Source: Pyrinomonadaceae bacterium
Lineage (GTDB): Bacteria > Acidobacteriota > Blastocatellia > Pyrinomonadales > Pyrinomonadaceae
Direction: 5' to 3'
DNA: 64,000 nt
Assembly (NCBI GenBank): GCA_019694395.1
Contig: JAIBCC010000014.1
Span: forward strand, 91,116-155,115
Under the pieces are notes generated by a model, which was not told the origin of the DNA, made no database searches, and saw only the letters and a list, made by a program, of their open reading frames with translations. Every line of letters begins with the position of its first letter. Within the stretch, counting starts at the first letter, position 1. Below, piece after piece: positions 1-8,133 of the stretch. The translations under genes and the position numbers were made by a program.

Positions 1-44
1 GAATCATATTTCTCCTTGTTCCAATAATTGCGTAAATGTCCGGT

Positions 45-389
45 TTAGAAATAAATAGCAGTTCCTTTTGCTTCAAAATAAAAACGGACAAATTTTTGTA
101 TAAACTGCGGGATTTTAATTTCCCGAACAGCAGTTTTTTCTGTTTGCATTTTTTCTATGTTCGTTTGATAAAAATTCTCGAAATAATCCGTTGCGGCAAC
201 CTTAAATCCGACATCGCGTCCTAGTCTTTCGCTCATATTCCATTTGTGGTTTAAAACATTTTCCCAAACGGTTTCGGCATTATTTCTTGAGAGTTGCTGC
301 CCCGTAAATTCCTGTAACAAAACTTGTTCATCGGAAAATTTGGTTTTAGGAGAATTTACGAGTGTGAAATTTAAAATTGATGTAGTCAT
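45..389 (-). CDS. Small DUF4032-like protein, function unknown
   Basis: The 114-residue product has no signal peptide or membrane segment. Residues 45-73 (VLNHKWNMSERLGRDVGF, then a DYFENF end) resemble the conserved stretch I associate with DUF4032 proteins, which reads roughly as a hisitidine/tryptophan-containing helix followed by MSER-x-GRDVG. This is a family match from memory only. DUF4032 proteins are usually longer, so this is either a stand-alone version of that segment or a short relative. The gene is divergent from the LysR gene at 625 and shares a 235-base upstream gap with it, so LysR control is possible. Function is not known. Confidence 0.5.
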   Translation of the reverse strand: MTTSILNFTLVNSPKTKFSDEQVLLQEFTGQQLSRNNAETVWENVLNHKWNMSERLGRDVGFKVAATDYFENFYQTNIEKMQTEKTAVREIKIPQFIQKFVRFYFEAKGTAIYF

Positions 390-429
390 TATTAAATCTC
401 CATAATTGCTAAATAATTGGTAATTACAG

Positions 430-484
430 GTTTTTGGTCTTCAAAAAATCAAGTCGCGTATTAAAATTTTCAAAGACCAAAAAC
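430..484. repeat. Inverted repeat of the heptad-repeat type
   Basis: GTTTTTGGTCTT at 430-441 is the exact reverse complement of AAGACCAAAAAC at 473-484, with a 31-base loop. The GGTCTTT-like unit is the same as in the repeats at 5337-5427 and 42239-42268. It lies between two divergent genes, so it is not a terminator. Confidence 0.6.
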
Positions 485-624
485 TGTCGTCCCAAGCTCA
501 AATAAATAAAAGTTTGTGATGTTTTTCTCAAACTTCACTATCATTATTCCAAAAAGTATGGTATTAGTCTAATTCTAAGTTTTTGTAAACATCATTATTA
601 TTTTTCATAGTTGAGTAGTTTAAT

Positions 625-1536
625 ATGGAACTTTGGCAGTTACGAACATTTCGGGTTATTGCAGAAACATTAAATTTTACCAAGGCGGCGGAAACGTTGA
701 ATCTGACGCAATCTGCTGTTAGCCATCAGATCAAAGCGTTGGAATCTGAGCTGGGCGAACCTCTTTTTATTCGAGCCAAGCGCGGAGTTATTTTGACTTC
801 AGCAGGGAAGATCGCTCTGGATTTTGCCGTCAGAATTTTGGACGAAGCCGAGCAAATGAAAGAAACCGTAGCCGGACGGGAAGCTGCTCTCACCGGACGA
901 GTGCGTGTCGCGGCTGCAACACAGGCTCTGGTTTTCCTTTTTTCCCCCATTTTTGAAGCTTTTATGCAGGAAAACGAAGGAGTTGAGCTTCTTTTTCGCA
1001 CCACGGTCAGCACGGAACAAACCGTTAATGATGTTTTGAACGGAACGGCAGATATTGGTTTTGCCTCAATGCCGACCTATTCGCCGACTTTGAGCGTGAC
1101 AGAGGTTTTTGGTGATCAATTGGTTTTGGTTATGGGAATCAATCATCGTTTGGCAAAATCTAAAAAAGTAACTCCGGGAGAGTTGAAAAAGGAAAAATGG
1201 ATTATCTTTGAACGCGGCTCTTCCATTCGCCGCACGACTGACAAATTCTTTGCCAAAGTCGGATTGGAGCCGGAAAAAGCCCTTGAATCAAACGATACAT
1301 ATTTTATTAAATTAATGATTCAAAAAGGTGTCGGAGTTTCATTACTTCCGGCGTGGGCGATCAATGAAGAAGTAAAAGCCGGGAAATTAGCCCAAATAAA
1401 AATTGATAGTGACGCATTAAAGCGTTCTATCTCAATGGTTTCGCTCAAAGGTTTTCAGCCAGCCCCAACCCGCAAATTTATTGCTTACATTCTTGACCAC
1501 AAAGAAAAACTGAATGAATTAGCCGCCGGAAAGTAA
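625..1536 (+). CDS. LysR-family transcriptional regulator
   Basis: The 303-residue protein has the usual LysR length and layout. Residues 1-60 form the winged helix-turn-helix (LNFTKAAETLNLTQSAVSHQ, then the LESELGEPLF wing), residues 60-85 the linker helix, and residues 90-295 the periplasmic-binding-like effector domain. It binds DNA as an oligomer in response to a small molecule that cannot be named from sequence. The next gene starts 7 bases after its stop, so the two are probably co-transcribed. A short dyad, ATTAG-T-CTAAT, lies upstream at 563-573 and could be part of an autoregulatory site shared with the divergent gene. The family is clear; the targets are unknown. Confidence 0.93.
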   Translation: MELWQLRTFRVIAETLNFTKAAETLNLTQSAVSHQIKALESELGEPLFIRAKRGVILTSAGKIALDFAVRILDEAEQMKETVAGREAALTGRVRVAAATQALVFLFSPIFEAFMQENEGVELLFRTTVSTEQTVNDVLNGTADIGFASMPTYSPTLSVTEVFGDQLVLVMGINHRLAKSKKVTPGELKKEKWIIFERGSSIRRTTDKFFAKVGLEPEKALESNDTYFIKLMIQKGVGVSLLPAWAINEEVKAGKLAQIKIDSDALKRSISMVSLKGFQPAPTRKFIAYILDHKEKLNELAAGK

Positions 1537-1542
1537 AATTCT

Positions 1543-1833
1543 ATGCAAGATTTGGAAAACTACAAAGATATTTTTGCACCGTTTGAAAAACTAGTTGAAA
1601 TCGAAATTTGTGGAGAAAAATATGAAGTTCCGGAAAATAATGAGCTCCTGCGCTGTTTTCAATTCCTCAATCTGGAAATGATTTCAATGGGCGATTTCTG
1701 CTGGAACGGTAGCTGTGCAAATTGCCAGGTTTGGGTCAAAACTGAAAACGGTGAAAAACCTGCCTTATCCTGCCGCACAAAAGTTGTAGAAAATATGCAA
1801 ATTGTGCGAAAAGCTGAGGAAATTAAAATTTAA
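1543..1833 (+). CDS. Small [2Fe-2S] ferredoxin-like protein
   Basis: The 96-residue protein carries the plant-type [2Fe-2S] ligand pattern: Cys53, Cys58 and Cys61 in FCWNGSCANC, and Cys77 in ALSCRT, which gives C-x4-C-x2-C-x15-C. The fold of this family places one cluster near the surface and passes single electrons to a partner. It follows the LysR gene with a 7-base gap, so it is probably in the same transcript, which suggests that the regulator and the electron carrier belong to one response. There is no reductase next to it. The length is typical of stand-alone ferredoxin domains, though the start region (residues 1-20) is not conserved in any way I recognise. Confidence 0.8.
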   Translation: MQDLENYKDIFAPFEKLVEIEICGEKYEVPENNELLRCFQFLNLEMISMGDFCWNGSCANCQVWVKTENGEKPALSCRTKVVENMQIVRKAEEIKI

Positions 1834-1836
1834 ATC

Positions 1837-1872
1837 TTGATTTAAATACTTTTGTCTGGTATAACAACAAAG
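1837..1872 (+). promoter_or_regulatory. Upstream copy of a promoter/operator module
   Basis: TTGATT at 1837-1842 and TATAAC at 1860-1865 are separated by 17 bases, a good sigma-70-like arrangement. The -10 is embedded in a 22-base stretch (1851-1872) that matches 2042-2063 at 21 of 22 bases. The dyad TTTGT/ACAAA around the -10 is weaker here than in the second copy. Predicted from sequence only. Confidence 0.5.
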
Positions 1873-1947
1873 CATCATAGGTCTTAAAAATAACAAGTTA
1901 CTTGCAAATAAATAAAGTAAATTGAGTTTGCTTGATGGAGTTTTGTC

Positions 1948-1975
1948 TTTCATTTGAAATTAGCCCTAAATGAAA
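1948..1975 (+). promoter_or_regulatory. Hairpin in the leader between the two promoter modules
   Basis: TTTCATTT (1948-1955) and AAATGAAA (1968-1975) are perfect complements around a 12-base loop. If transcription starts at the upstream module, this would fold in the 5' leader of the receptor mRNA. There is no U-run, so it does not look like an intrinsic terminator. Confidence 0.3.
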
Positions 1976-2027
1976 ATTCATTTGCTCTGTCGTGTTTCTG
2001 TAAATGTGTAAGCATAAGCAATGACAT

Positions 2028-2063
2028 TTGCTTTAAAAAACTTTGTTTGGTATAACAACAAAG
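2028..2063 (+). promoter_or_regulatory. Promoter with palindromic operator upstream of the TonB-dependent receptor
   Basis: TTGCTT at 2028-2033 and TATAAC at 2051-2056 have a 17-base spacer. The -10 sits inside a perfect dyad, CTTTGTT (2041-2047), nine bases, AACAAAG (2057-2063), so a protein bound to the dyad would cover the -10. The receptor ATG is at 2101. The near-copy at 1837-1872 makes this a duplicated control module. Confidence 0.55.
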
Positions 2064-2100
2064 ATTCTTAAGTTATCAAGTCCGAAAAAAATTAAGCTAT

Positions 2101-5100
2101 ATGAAAAGAAATACGAGTTTGATAGGTAAGTTCTATCTTTTTTTACCTGTTTTGTTTTTTGTCGTAATTTCAAACGCTCAGATTACGGAATCTTCGCTGC
2201 GTGGAACTGTGACAGATACCAATGGAAATGTGGTAGCGGCTTCGGCTGTAGTGGCACAAAACGATGCAACGGGACAAGTCAAGACAGCAACAACTAACGA
2301 AAACGGCGAATTTGTTTTTGCCAGTCTGCCTTCGGGAAGCTACACCGTCTTTGTTAGGGTTCCGGGATTTAAAACCTTTGAAATGAAAAATTTGAAACTC
2401 AATGTCGGACAAACTTCGGACTTGAGCATCAAACTCGAAATCGGAGAAGTTTCGGCAAGCGTGACAGTTGGCGCAAATGAAAATCTTTCGCAGGTTTCCA
2501 GCGAAGCGCGAATCTCCGACACTTTTACCCGCCAAGCCGTGACCGAGCTTCCTTTGCCGCAGCGTGATGTTTTTGCATTACCGAAACTTTCGGCAGGTGC
2601 AACTGCGATTGCCGGCGCGGCAAACTCAACCAAATTAACCAATTCGCCAGTTATTACCGTCAATGGAAATCGTTATCGCGGTAATAATTATGTTTTGGAC
2701 GGCTCATTGAATGTTAATGCGAACAATACAGGAGAACCTTTAATTGTTCCAAGCGTGGAAGTTATCGAAGAGGTTCAAGTCCAAACCAATAACTTTTCGG
2801 CTGAATTCGGGCGTGGAAACGGTTCAGTGGTAAATATGCGGACGAAATCTGGAACAAATGAGTTTCGCGGACAAGTCTGGCAATATCACCGTGACGCGGG
2901 AATGAATGCGCGAAATTTCTTTTCAGCCGCCCGCGCTCCGCAAGTTTACAATCAATTCGGCGGTTCATTCGGCGGACCGATCATTAAGAAAAAGACTTTC
3001 TTTTTCGGCAGTTACGAAGGCACACGAAATGCGGTGGCGAAAGCTCTTTCATTTCAAGTTGAAACTCCTGAGCTGAGAAATTACATCATTTCTACCAAAC
3101 CCAATAGCATTGCCGCACAACTTTTCAAGCAGTTTCCGGCAGTTACGCCTCGTGCGGGAACCAACGGACAGCTTTACGCCAGCCAGACGAATATAACTTT
3201 GAATGGAATTACGATGCCTGCCACGGGAAATGCAACGGTAAATCTGCGTGATTATATTCAATTTAATCAGTATCTTGCCCGCATTGATCATTCGATGAAT
3301 GATGACAAAGATCAATTTAGTTTTCGTTGGATCGGCGAAACCCAAAGCGACCAGGGCGGAACAAGTTCGGCTTTAGCAACCAACGGCAAAGCGATGCGCG
3401 GTGAACGCGGATTTTACAGCGGAACTTTTCATAATTTTAATTTCGGCTACATCAAAACTCTGCAAACGATGACCAACGATTTGCGTTTTTCGGTGGGAAC
3501 GGTAGATTCTGGACGCGGCAATGATGACGCAGTTGTGCCTGAAATTACGATTACGGGAATTACTGCGCCATTTGGCGATATTTTCAATTCGAGGACAGAA
3601 TTAAAAACTTACGAAGTGCGCGATACTCTTTCATTCGTTCGTGGAAATCATACGGTAAGACTTGGCGGAGAAGGTCGCAGAATTACCAAAGGACTTTCGA
3701 TCGGACCTGCTAGTGCCGGAAGTTACACTTTTACTAATTTAACGACTTTTCTGAACGATCAACCGTTTCGCCAAACTATTACAGTTAATCCGACTGACGG
3801 TAAACCAACCGGATTTCCCCGTTATTTCCGTGTTTTTGAGATGGGTCTATTCGTTCAGGATGATTGGAAAGCCGCTTCAAACTTGAATTTTAATTTGGGC
3901 GTTCGTTGGGATTATTTTGGTGATGCCAAGGAAAAGAGCGGATTGCTTTCATCAATTATTTTAGGCAGCGGAAACAGTTTGCGAGAGCAAATTGCGAATG
4001 CTTCGGTTGGCAGAGTTGATCGTCTTTACACGCCTGAGAAAACTAATTTTTCACCGCGTTTAGGGATTGCTTATAATCCGTTCGGCGATAACAAAACAGT
4101 TTTGCGAGCCGGATTTTCCTTGGCATTTCAACCGCATCACGGTCAATCAATCGCGGGTGCGCGTGCGCTTCCGCCGGATGCAGTTCAAGTGGTCGCACAA
4201 CCATCGCAAGGGATTGGAACGAAAATTTTATATGGAATTCCAGTTCCGTTTAATCCCGAATTTGCGCGTGGTTTGAATGCTCAGGGCGGAGTCAATCCGT
4301 TGCCGGGCGAAACCCGCCGTATTCGTCCGACGGGATTTGTGGTAAATCCAACCATCAAAACGCAATACAGCGAAAGTTTCTTTGCTAATGTTCAGCGTGA
4401 ACTTTTTGCAGGGTGGATTTTAGAACTCGGCTACAACGGCACAATCGGAGTTAATTTGGAGAGAATTGACGACATTAACCGTTTCAAAGGAGATCTTTTG
4501 GACGGAGTTGAAGACCGTATCAATCCGAATTTCCAAACTTTGCTTTTTGTTACTAACGGAGTGACATCAAGTTATCACGGCGGAACGGTTGAACTCAGAA
4601 GAAGTTTTGCTAAAGGATTTTCCATTCAAACTAACTATCGTTATTCAAAATGGTTAGACACTTCGAGCGATACTTCGACCGGACAATTTGCGGATAATTC
4701 CGAACCGGGCAAAGGCGCACAAAATATTGATTGTTTGCGCTGCGAACGGGCGCGAAGCCTTTTTGATATTCCGCATCGTTTTGCCCTTTCAGCCGTTTGG
4801 ACTCCGATGCTTTTCAAAGGACGCAAGGACTGGATTGGATATTTAGCCAAAGATTGGCAAGTTTCGGCAATTTTCTCAACCCAATCGGGCAGACCGTTTT
4901 CAGTTTGGAACGGTGCGGCTTCGACTGCGGGCGGCGATTACAATCGTGACGGCGGCGGCGGCGCGGTTGGCGGTGGATTTTATGACCGTCCGAATGCTCC
5001 GACCAATTTGAACACAAACTGGAGCAACCGCGATTTCATCAACGGATTATTTACCGCGTCGCAATTTCCTGCGCCGGTTGCCGGAACTGATGGAAATTTG

Positions 5101-5331
5101 GGCAGAAATACTTATCGCGGTCCCGGCTACACCACGCTTGATTTGTCGTTAGCCAGAAAAATCAGTTTGAGTGAAACAAAGTCTTTGCTTTTGAAAGCCG
5201 AAGCCTTTAATGCCTTGAACAACGTCAATTTATATTTGCCGAATGCCGATCTGTCATTGGCGAATTTCGGCAAATCAACACAAGCATTTGACCCGCGAAA
5301 TGTGCAAGTCAGTGTTAAGTTTATGTTTTAA
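2101..5331 (+). CDS. TonB-dependent outer-membrane receptor with carboxypeptidase-regulatory domain
   Basis: The 1076-residue protein begins with a signal peptide (about residues 1-26, ending VISNA-Q). Residues 28-115 form a carboxypeptidase-regulatory beta-sandwich (SLRGTVTDTNGNVV through the VGQTSDL strand). A plug-like region follows at about 130-260 (NVNANNTGEP, VEVIEEVQVQTNNFSAEFGR), and the rest is a large beta barrel rich in alternating aromatic strands, ending in Phe (VSVKFMF) as outer-membrane barrels do. This architecture is typical of the very large acidobacterial receptor family and is thought to take up oligosaccharides or peptides; the substrate cannot be read from sequence. It is preceded by two promoter/operator modules and followed by two secreted proteins on the same strand. 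Confidence 0.9.
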   Translation: MKRNTSLIGKFYLFLPVLFFVVISNAQITESSLRGTVTDTNGNVVAASAVVAQNDATGQVKTATTNENGEFVFASLPSGSYTVFVRVPGFKTFEMKNLKLNVGQTSDLSIKLEIGEVSASVTVGANENLSQVSSEARISDTFTRQAVTELPLPQRDVFALPKLSAGATAIAGAANSTKLTNSPVITVNGNRYRGNNYVLDGSLNVNANNTGEPLIVPSVEVIEEVQVQTNNFSAEFGRGNGSVVNMRTKSGTNEFRGQVWQYHRDAGMNARNFFSAARAPQVYNQFGGSFGGPIIKKKTFFFGSYEGTRNAVAKALSFQVETPELRNYIISTKPNSIAAQLFKQFPAVTPRAGTNGQLYASQTNITLNGITMPATGNATVNLRDYIQFNQYLARIDHSMNDDKDQFSFRWIGETQSDQGGTSSALATNGKAMRGERGFYSGTFHNFNFGYIKTLQTMTNDLRFSVGTVDSGRGNDDAVVPEITITGITAPFGDIFNSRTELKTYEVRDTLSFVRGNHTVRLGGEGRRITKGLSIGPASAGSYTFTNLTTFLNDQPFRQTITVNPTDGKPTGFPRYFRVFEMGLFVQDDWKAASNLNFNLGVRWDYFGDAKEKSGLLSSIILGSGNSLREQIANASVGRVDRLYTPEKTNFSPRLGIAYNPFGDNKTVLRAGFSLAFQPHHGQSIAGARALPPDAVQVVAQPSQGIGTKILYGIPVPFNPEFARGLNAQGGVNPLPGETRRIRPTGFVVNPTIKTQYSESFFANVQRELFAGWILELGYNGTIGVNLERIDDINRFKGDLLDGVEDRINPNFQTLLFVTNGVTSSYHGGTVELRRSFAKGFSIQTNYRYSKWLDTSSDTSTGQFADNSEPGKGAQNIDCLRCERARSLFDIPHRFALSAVWTPMLFKGRKDWIGYLAKDWQVSAIFSTQSGRPFSVWNGAASTAGGDYNRDGGGGAVGGGFYDRPNAPTNLNTNWSNRDFINGLFTASQFPAPVAGTDGNLGRNTYRGPGYTTLDLSLARKISLSETKSLLLKAEAFNALNNVNLYLPNADLSLANFGKSTQAFDPRNVQVSVKFMF

Positions 5332-5336
5332 TTGAA

Positions 5337-5427
5337 GGTTTTTGGCTTTTGGGCTTTGGTTTTTGTAAGAAAATAAATTGAAAATTATATCTGTAATGTA
5401 AACACCAAAGACCAAAAGCCAAAAACC
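5337..5427. repeat. Long inverted repeat built of 7-base units (GGCTTTT type)
   Basis: The left arm at 5337-5360 reads as consecutive heptads GGTTTTT, GGCTTTT, GGGCTTT, GGT. The right arm at 5404-5427 is its reverse complement with one mismatch, and similar units continue to about 5436. The loop is 43 bases. It lies between two co-directional genes and has no clean U-run on either side. Confidence 0.75.
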
Positions 5428-5446
5428 AAAAGCCAATCTCAGTTTT

Positions 5447-5947
5447 ATGAAAATTATTTTAACTCTATTATTTTTTTTAACTTTCTCGCTTTCCGCTTTG
5501 GCGCAGGATTGGCGCAAAATGTCGGAAGATGAATTGAAAAAATCAGTTCCCGAAAAAGCACCAGTTATCAAAGAAAACATCGAAACCGAATTTCGGACAG
5601 CTTCAGGAATTACTGACGGTAAAAACGAAGCATTTGGTGTTGTTATCATAACCGCAGGTTACGAAGCCGATGGAAAATACACGCATTTTTTGCGAATCAG
5701 TAAAGACATCAAAATCGGAAATCTGTCATTAAAATCGGGAGATTACGTTTTTGGGTATAAACGCTTTGATAACACGACTTTAACCGTTTCTTTTTATCAA
5801 GCGAAAACAGGTAATTTAATTGGAGCGGTCAAATCTAAGGTCGAGCAGAAAAAAGGCGCGATCTACTCTTTTTTGATCGAGCCGCCAACCGATAAAAAAG
5901 GCAAAATTTACATCGGACGTTTTTCGATGGAATACACTTTGCAATAA
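5447..5947 (+). CDS. Secreted protein of unknown function
   Basis: The 166-residue protein has a clear signal peptide (residues 1-20, hydrophobic core LTLLFFLTFSLSALA, cleavage before Q-D). The mature part looks like an all-beta domain: strands around FGVVIITAGYEA, THFLRISKDI, DYVFGYKRFD, TLTVSFYQAK and YIGRFSMEYT. I do not recognise the family; the pattern is loosely like small periplasmic DUF2911-type proteins, but that is only an impression. It lies between the TonB-dependent receptor and an AhpD-like protein, 26 bases before the latter, so the last two are likely co-transcribed. Confidence 0.6.
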   Translation: MKIILTLLFFLTFSLSALAQDWRKMSEDELKKSVPEKAPVIKENIETEFRTASGITDGKNEAFGVVIITAGYEADGKYTHFLRISKDIKIGNLSLKSGDYVFGYKRFDNTTLTVSFYQAKTGNLIGAVKSKVEQKKGAIYSFLIEPPTDKKGKIYIGRFSMEYTLQ

Positions 5948-5972
5948 GGAAAAGCGAAATTAGGAGTGCAGA

Positions 5973-7220
5973 ATGAAAAAGTTTTTAGTTTTAGGTTTAG
6001 TTTTAACTTTTGTTTTTTCGGCATTTGGGCAAAATTTTGTTGAGGTTTCGACCAAGAAAAATGCCAAGGCTCGGGTTTCTTTAGCCGAGGTCTCCAACAT
6101 CAAAAATGCAGATGTTTTGGAAACCGCAAATGTTCCGAATTACATCAAAGCTTTAGCTGCTAACACTAAAGCTGCTCCGCAATTTGCCAATTTAGTGCAA
6201 ACTTTTCTTTATGGCGGAACTATTTCACCCGAAACCAAAATGGCGATGGGGTTGAAAGTTTCCCAGATTTACAATTCGGCGTATCTTTTCTCACATGCCC
6301 AAAGATGGTTAAAAGCCAGTGAAAAGGGAACAACAGTTTTAGCTAATCTTAAATCAAACAAACCGCTTTCGGATTCCGAGCAAACCGCAATTCGCTACGC
6401 CGAACTTTTAACCAAAGATATTCACGGAATTACCGATGCCGAATTTGCCAAAACGCGCGCATTTTATAATGATTCGCAGATCGTGGAATTGACGATGACC
6501 GTCTGCTTTTTCAATTATTTTGTGCGGATGGTTGAGGCTCTGAATTTGCCGACCGAAGATTGGGTATTGACGAATAATGCCAAAACTCCCAATATTGCCG
6601 CGTTTGAAGCTCCTCGCGCACGAATCGGTTTGGTTTCCGATAAAGAATTGGAAGCAGGAAATATTGCACTTAACAGTCTCAAACAAACGGCTGATCCGAA
6701 ACAAAGTTTAGGTGTCGGGATTGCTAACTCGCAACGGGCGATGATGCGTGTTCCTGATTTGCAAGCCGTTTGGCGCGAATTTGGAACGGCGAATCGTGCC
6801 GGATGGACGATTGACCGCAATATCCAACTGCAAATTTCTTTTGCTGTTTCGATGGTAAACGGCTGCCGCTACTGCACTTTACATCAGGTTTTAGGCTTGC
6901 GCCGTTTAGGTGTTGATCCGACAAAACTTTTGGCGATGAAAAAAGATGATTCCGCTTTAACGCCGCGAGAATTGACCGCCGTCGAATTTGCCCGAAAATT
7001 GACCAAAGAACCAAACTCTACCACCGATGCAGATTTTGCCAAACTCAAAAATGAATTCGGTGAACAAGGGGCTTTGGAAGTTATTATGCAAACCGGAAAC
7101 TTTGCCTTTATGAATCGCTTTACCGATAATTTGCGGCTTCCTTCGGAAGATGAAGCGGTTAAAACCTATCAGGAAGTCTATGGCGAAGGAACTTATAAGT
7201 CAGATTGGAAAAAGCCGTAA
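5973..7220 (+). CDS. Secreted AhpD-like / carboxymuconolactone decarboxylase-family protein
   Basis: The 415-residue protein has a signal peptide (about 1-19, ending SAFGQ). The C-terminal half holds the AhpD-like signature: Cys298, Cys301 and His304 in CRYCTLH, preceded by an all-alpha segment and followed by the typical TPRELTAVEFARKLT helix and LEVIMQTGNFAFMNR end. The family uses the CxxC pair and His for peroxide or thiol chemistry. The N-terminal half (60-230) is also helical and looks like a second, degenerate copy without the CxxC. Export is unusual for an AhpD fold, which is mostly cytosolic. It follows the secreted protein at 5447 by 26 bases and is the last gene before the repeat-flanked ORF at 7306. 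Confidence 0.75.
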   Translation: MKKFLVLGLVLTFVFSAFGQNFVEVSTKKNAKARVSLAEVSNIKNADVLETANVPNYIKALAANTKAAPQFANLVQTFLYGGTISPETKMAMGLKVSQIYNSAYLFSHAQRWLKASEKGTTVLANLKSNKPLSDSEQTAIRYAELLTKDIHGITDAEFAKTRAFYNDSQIVELTMTVCFFNYFVRMVEALNLPTEDWVLTNNAKTPNIAAFEAPRARIGLVSDKELEAGNIALNSLKQTADPKQSLGVGIANSQRAMMRVPDLQAVWREFGTANRAGWTIDRNIQLQISFAVSMVNGCRYCTLHQVLGLRRLGVDPTKLLAMKKDDSALTPRELTAVEFARKLTKEPNSTTDADFAKLKNEFGEQGALEVIMQTGNFAFMNRFTDNLRLPSEDEAVKTYQEVYGEGTYKSDWKKP

Positions 7221-7250
7221 GGAGTCGGGAGTTAGGAGTGGGGAGTAAAT
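7221..7250. repeat. Left arm of a distant inverted repeat (GGGAGTT type)
   Basis: Heptads GGGAGTT, AGGAGTG, GGGAGTA follow one another directly after the stop of the AhpD-like gene. The reverse complement is at 7634-7666, about 380 bases away, so the pair encloses the small ORF 7306-7617. Confidence 0.7.
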
Positions 7251-7305
7251 TTTTTTGAAAACTCAACGAAATTTTGTGATATGATTTTGGCAAAATGAGG
7301 TTGCT

Positions 7306-7617
7306 ATGAAAAATAAAATCATTAAATTTCTGTTGGTTTTCTTAATGTTAGGTGTTGCTCTGAATTTAACATTTTCCTCAATGAATGAAGCGGTGATTAA
7401 TCCAGACATCGAAAAAAATACTTGGTCGTGTTTTCCAGGTAAAACTTACAATCCACCAAACGTAATGTTGGGCATGGTGATTGAAAATAAAACTTCAAGT
7501 CCTTTAGTTTATCTCTTCCAATTAATGTTTATCCTGTTTTTTATCAGTCCACCAATAATTGCATTTATGCTTTTCTTGATTTGGAAAGAATTAAAGGAAC
7601 GAAACAAAATGAAGTAG
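7306..7617 (+). CDS. Small membrane protein, unknown function
   Basis: The 103-residue protein has two hydrophobic segments: residues 6-25 (IIKFLLVFLMLGVALNLTF) and about residues 67-93 (LVYLFQLMFILFFISPPIIAF and on). The short charged tail KELKERNKMK follows. The 40-residue loop between them contains a single Cys and no motif I recognise. With both segments spanning, the loop would be outside or inside as one piece. There is no strong Shine-Dalgarno; GAGGT lies just upstream of the ATG. The gene is enclosed by an inverted repeat pair (7221-7250 and 7634-7666). It could be a passenger gene of that element or an ordinary small membrane protein. Confidence 0.55.
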   Translation: MKNKIIKFLLVFLMLGVALNLTFSSMNEAVINPDIEKNTWSCFPGKTYNPPNVMLGMVIENKTSSPLVYLFQLMFILFFISPPIIAFMLFLIWKELKERNKMK

Positions 7618-7633
7618 AAGAAGGGGAGAAATT

Positions 7634-7666
7634 CACTCCCTACTTCCCACTCCCAACTCCCGACTA
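7634..7666. repeat. Right arm of the inverted repeat enclosing the small membrane ORF
   Basis: On the minus strand it reads AGTCGGGAGTTGGGAGTGGG and continues, against AGTCGGGAGTTAGGAGTGGG in the left arm: 19 of the first 20 bases agree. Its outer end overlaps the TAG stop of the rhodanese gene (7664-7666), so the element has either supplied or preserved that stop. Confidence 0.7.
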
Positions 7667-7984
7667 ATATTTAGGAACTTTCGGATTAACCTCATTTGAC
7701 CAGGCTGTAATTCCGCCTTTTAAGTTGATCAAATTTCCCTTAAAACCAGCGTGCTGTAAAAACTCGATGGCTCGTGCGCTGCGTCCGCCCATTTTGCAAT
7801 GAACAACGGTTTCGCGCGAATCATCAATTTCATCCATTCGGGAAACGACTTCGGCTAACGGGATAAGTTTTGCGCCTTCGATATTGGCAAAGGCATATTC
7901 ATCAGGCTGACGCACATCAATAATTTGAATATCTTCGCCTGCGTCAAGGCGGTTTTTTAGTTCTGTTGCAGTAATCTCTTGCAT
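7664..7984 (-). CDS. Single-domain rhodanese-like protein
   Basis: The 106-residue protein is a complete rhodanese domain. The active-site loop is CKMGGRSA (Cys63 to Ala70), preceded by VVHC and the upstream IIDVRQPDEY strand typical of the family. Rhodaneses move sulfur from a persulfide on this Cys to an acceptor. There is no signal peptide, so it acts in the cytosol. I start it at the ATG at 7984 because GAGAGGA lies 6-12 bases upstream; a TTG further upstream (7999) would place that ribosome-binding site inside the gene. The stop codon overlaps an inverted-repeat arm. Confidence 0.9.
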   Translation of the reverse strand: MQEITATELKNRLDAGEDIQIIDVRQPDEYAFANIEGAKLIPLAEVVSRMDEIDDSRETVVHCKMGGRSARAIEFLQHAGFKGNLINLKGGITAWSNEVNPKVPKY

Positions 7985-8133
7985 TTTTATTCCTCTCAAA
8001 ATTTTATAATTCCATTTAATTTTATAAACATAACTCTCAAAATCTGCAATTCCATACGCTAAAACTCTTTACAAAAATTTACAATCCCTACTTTAAGATA
8101 GAGAATTCATATGTTATACAATCAAAATATAGT

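Noticed and set aside
1..44. Partial gene at the left edge
   Set aside because: The first 44 bases have no convincing frame; nothing can be supported.
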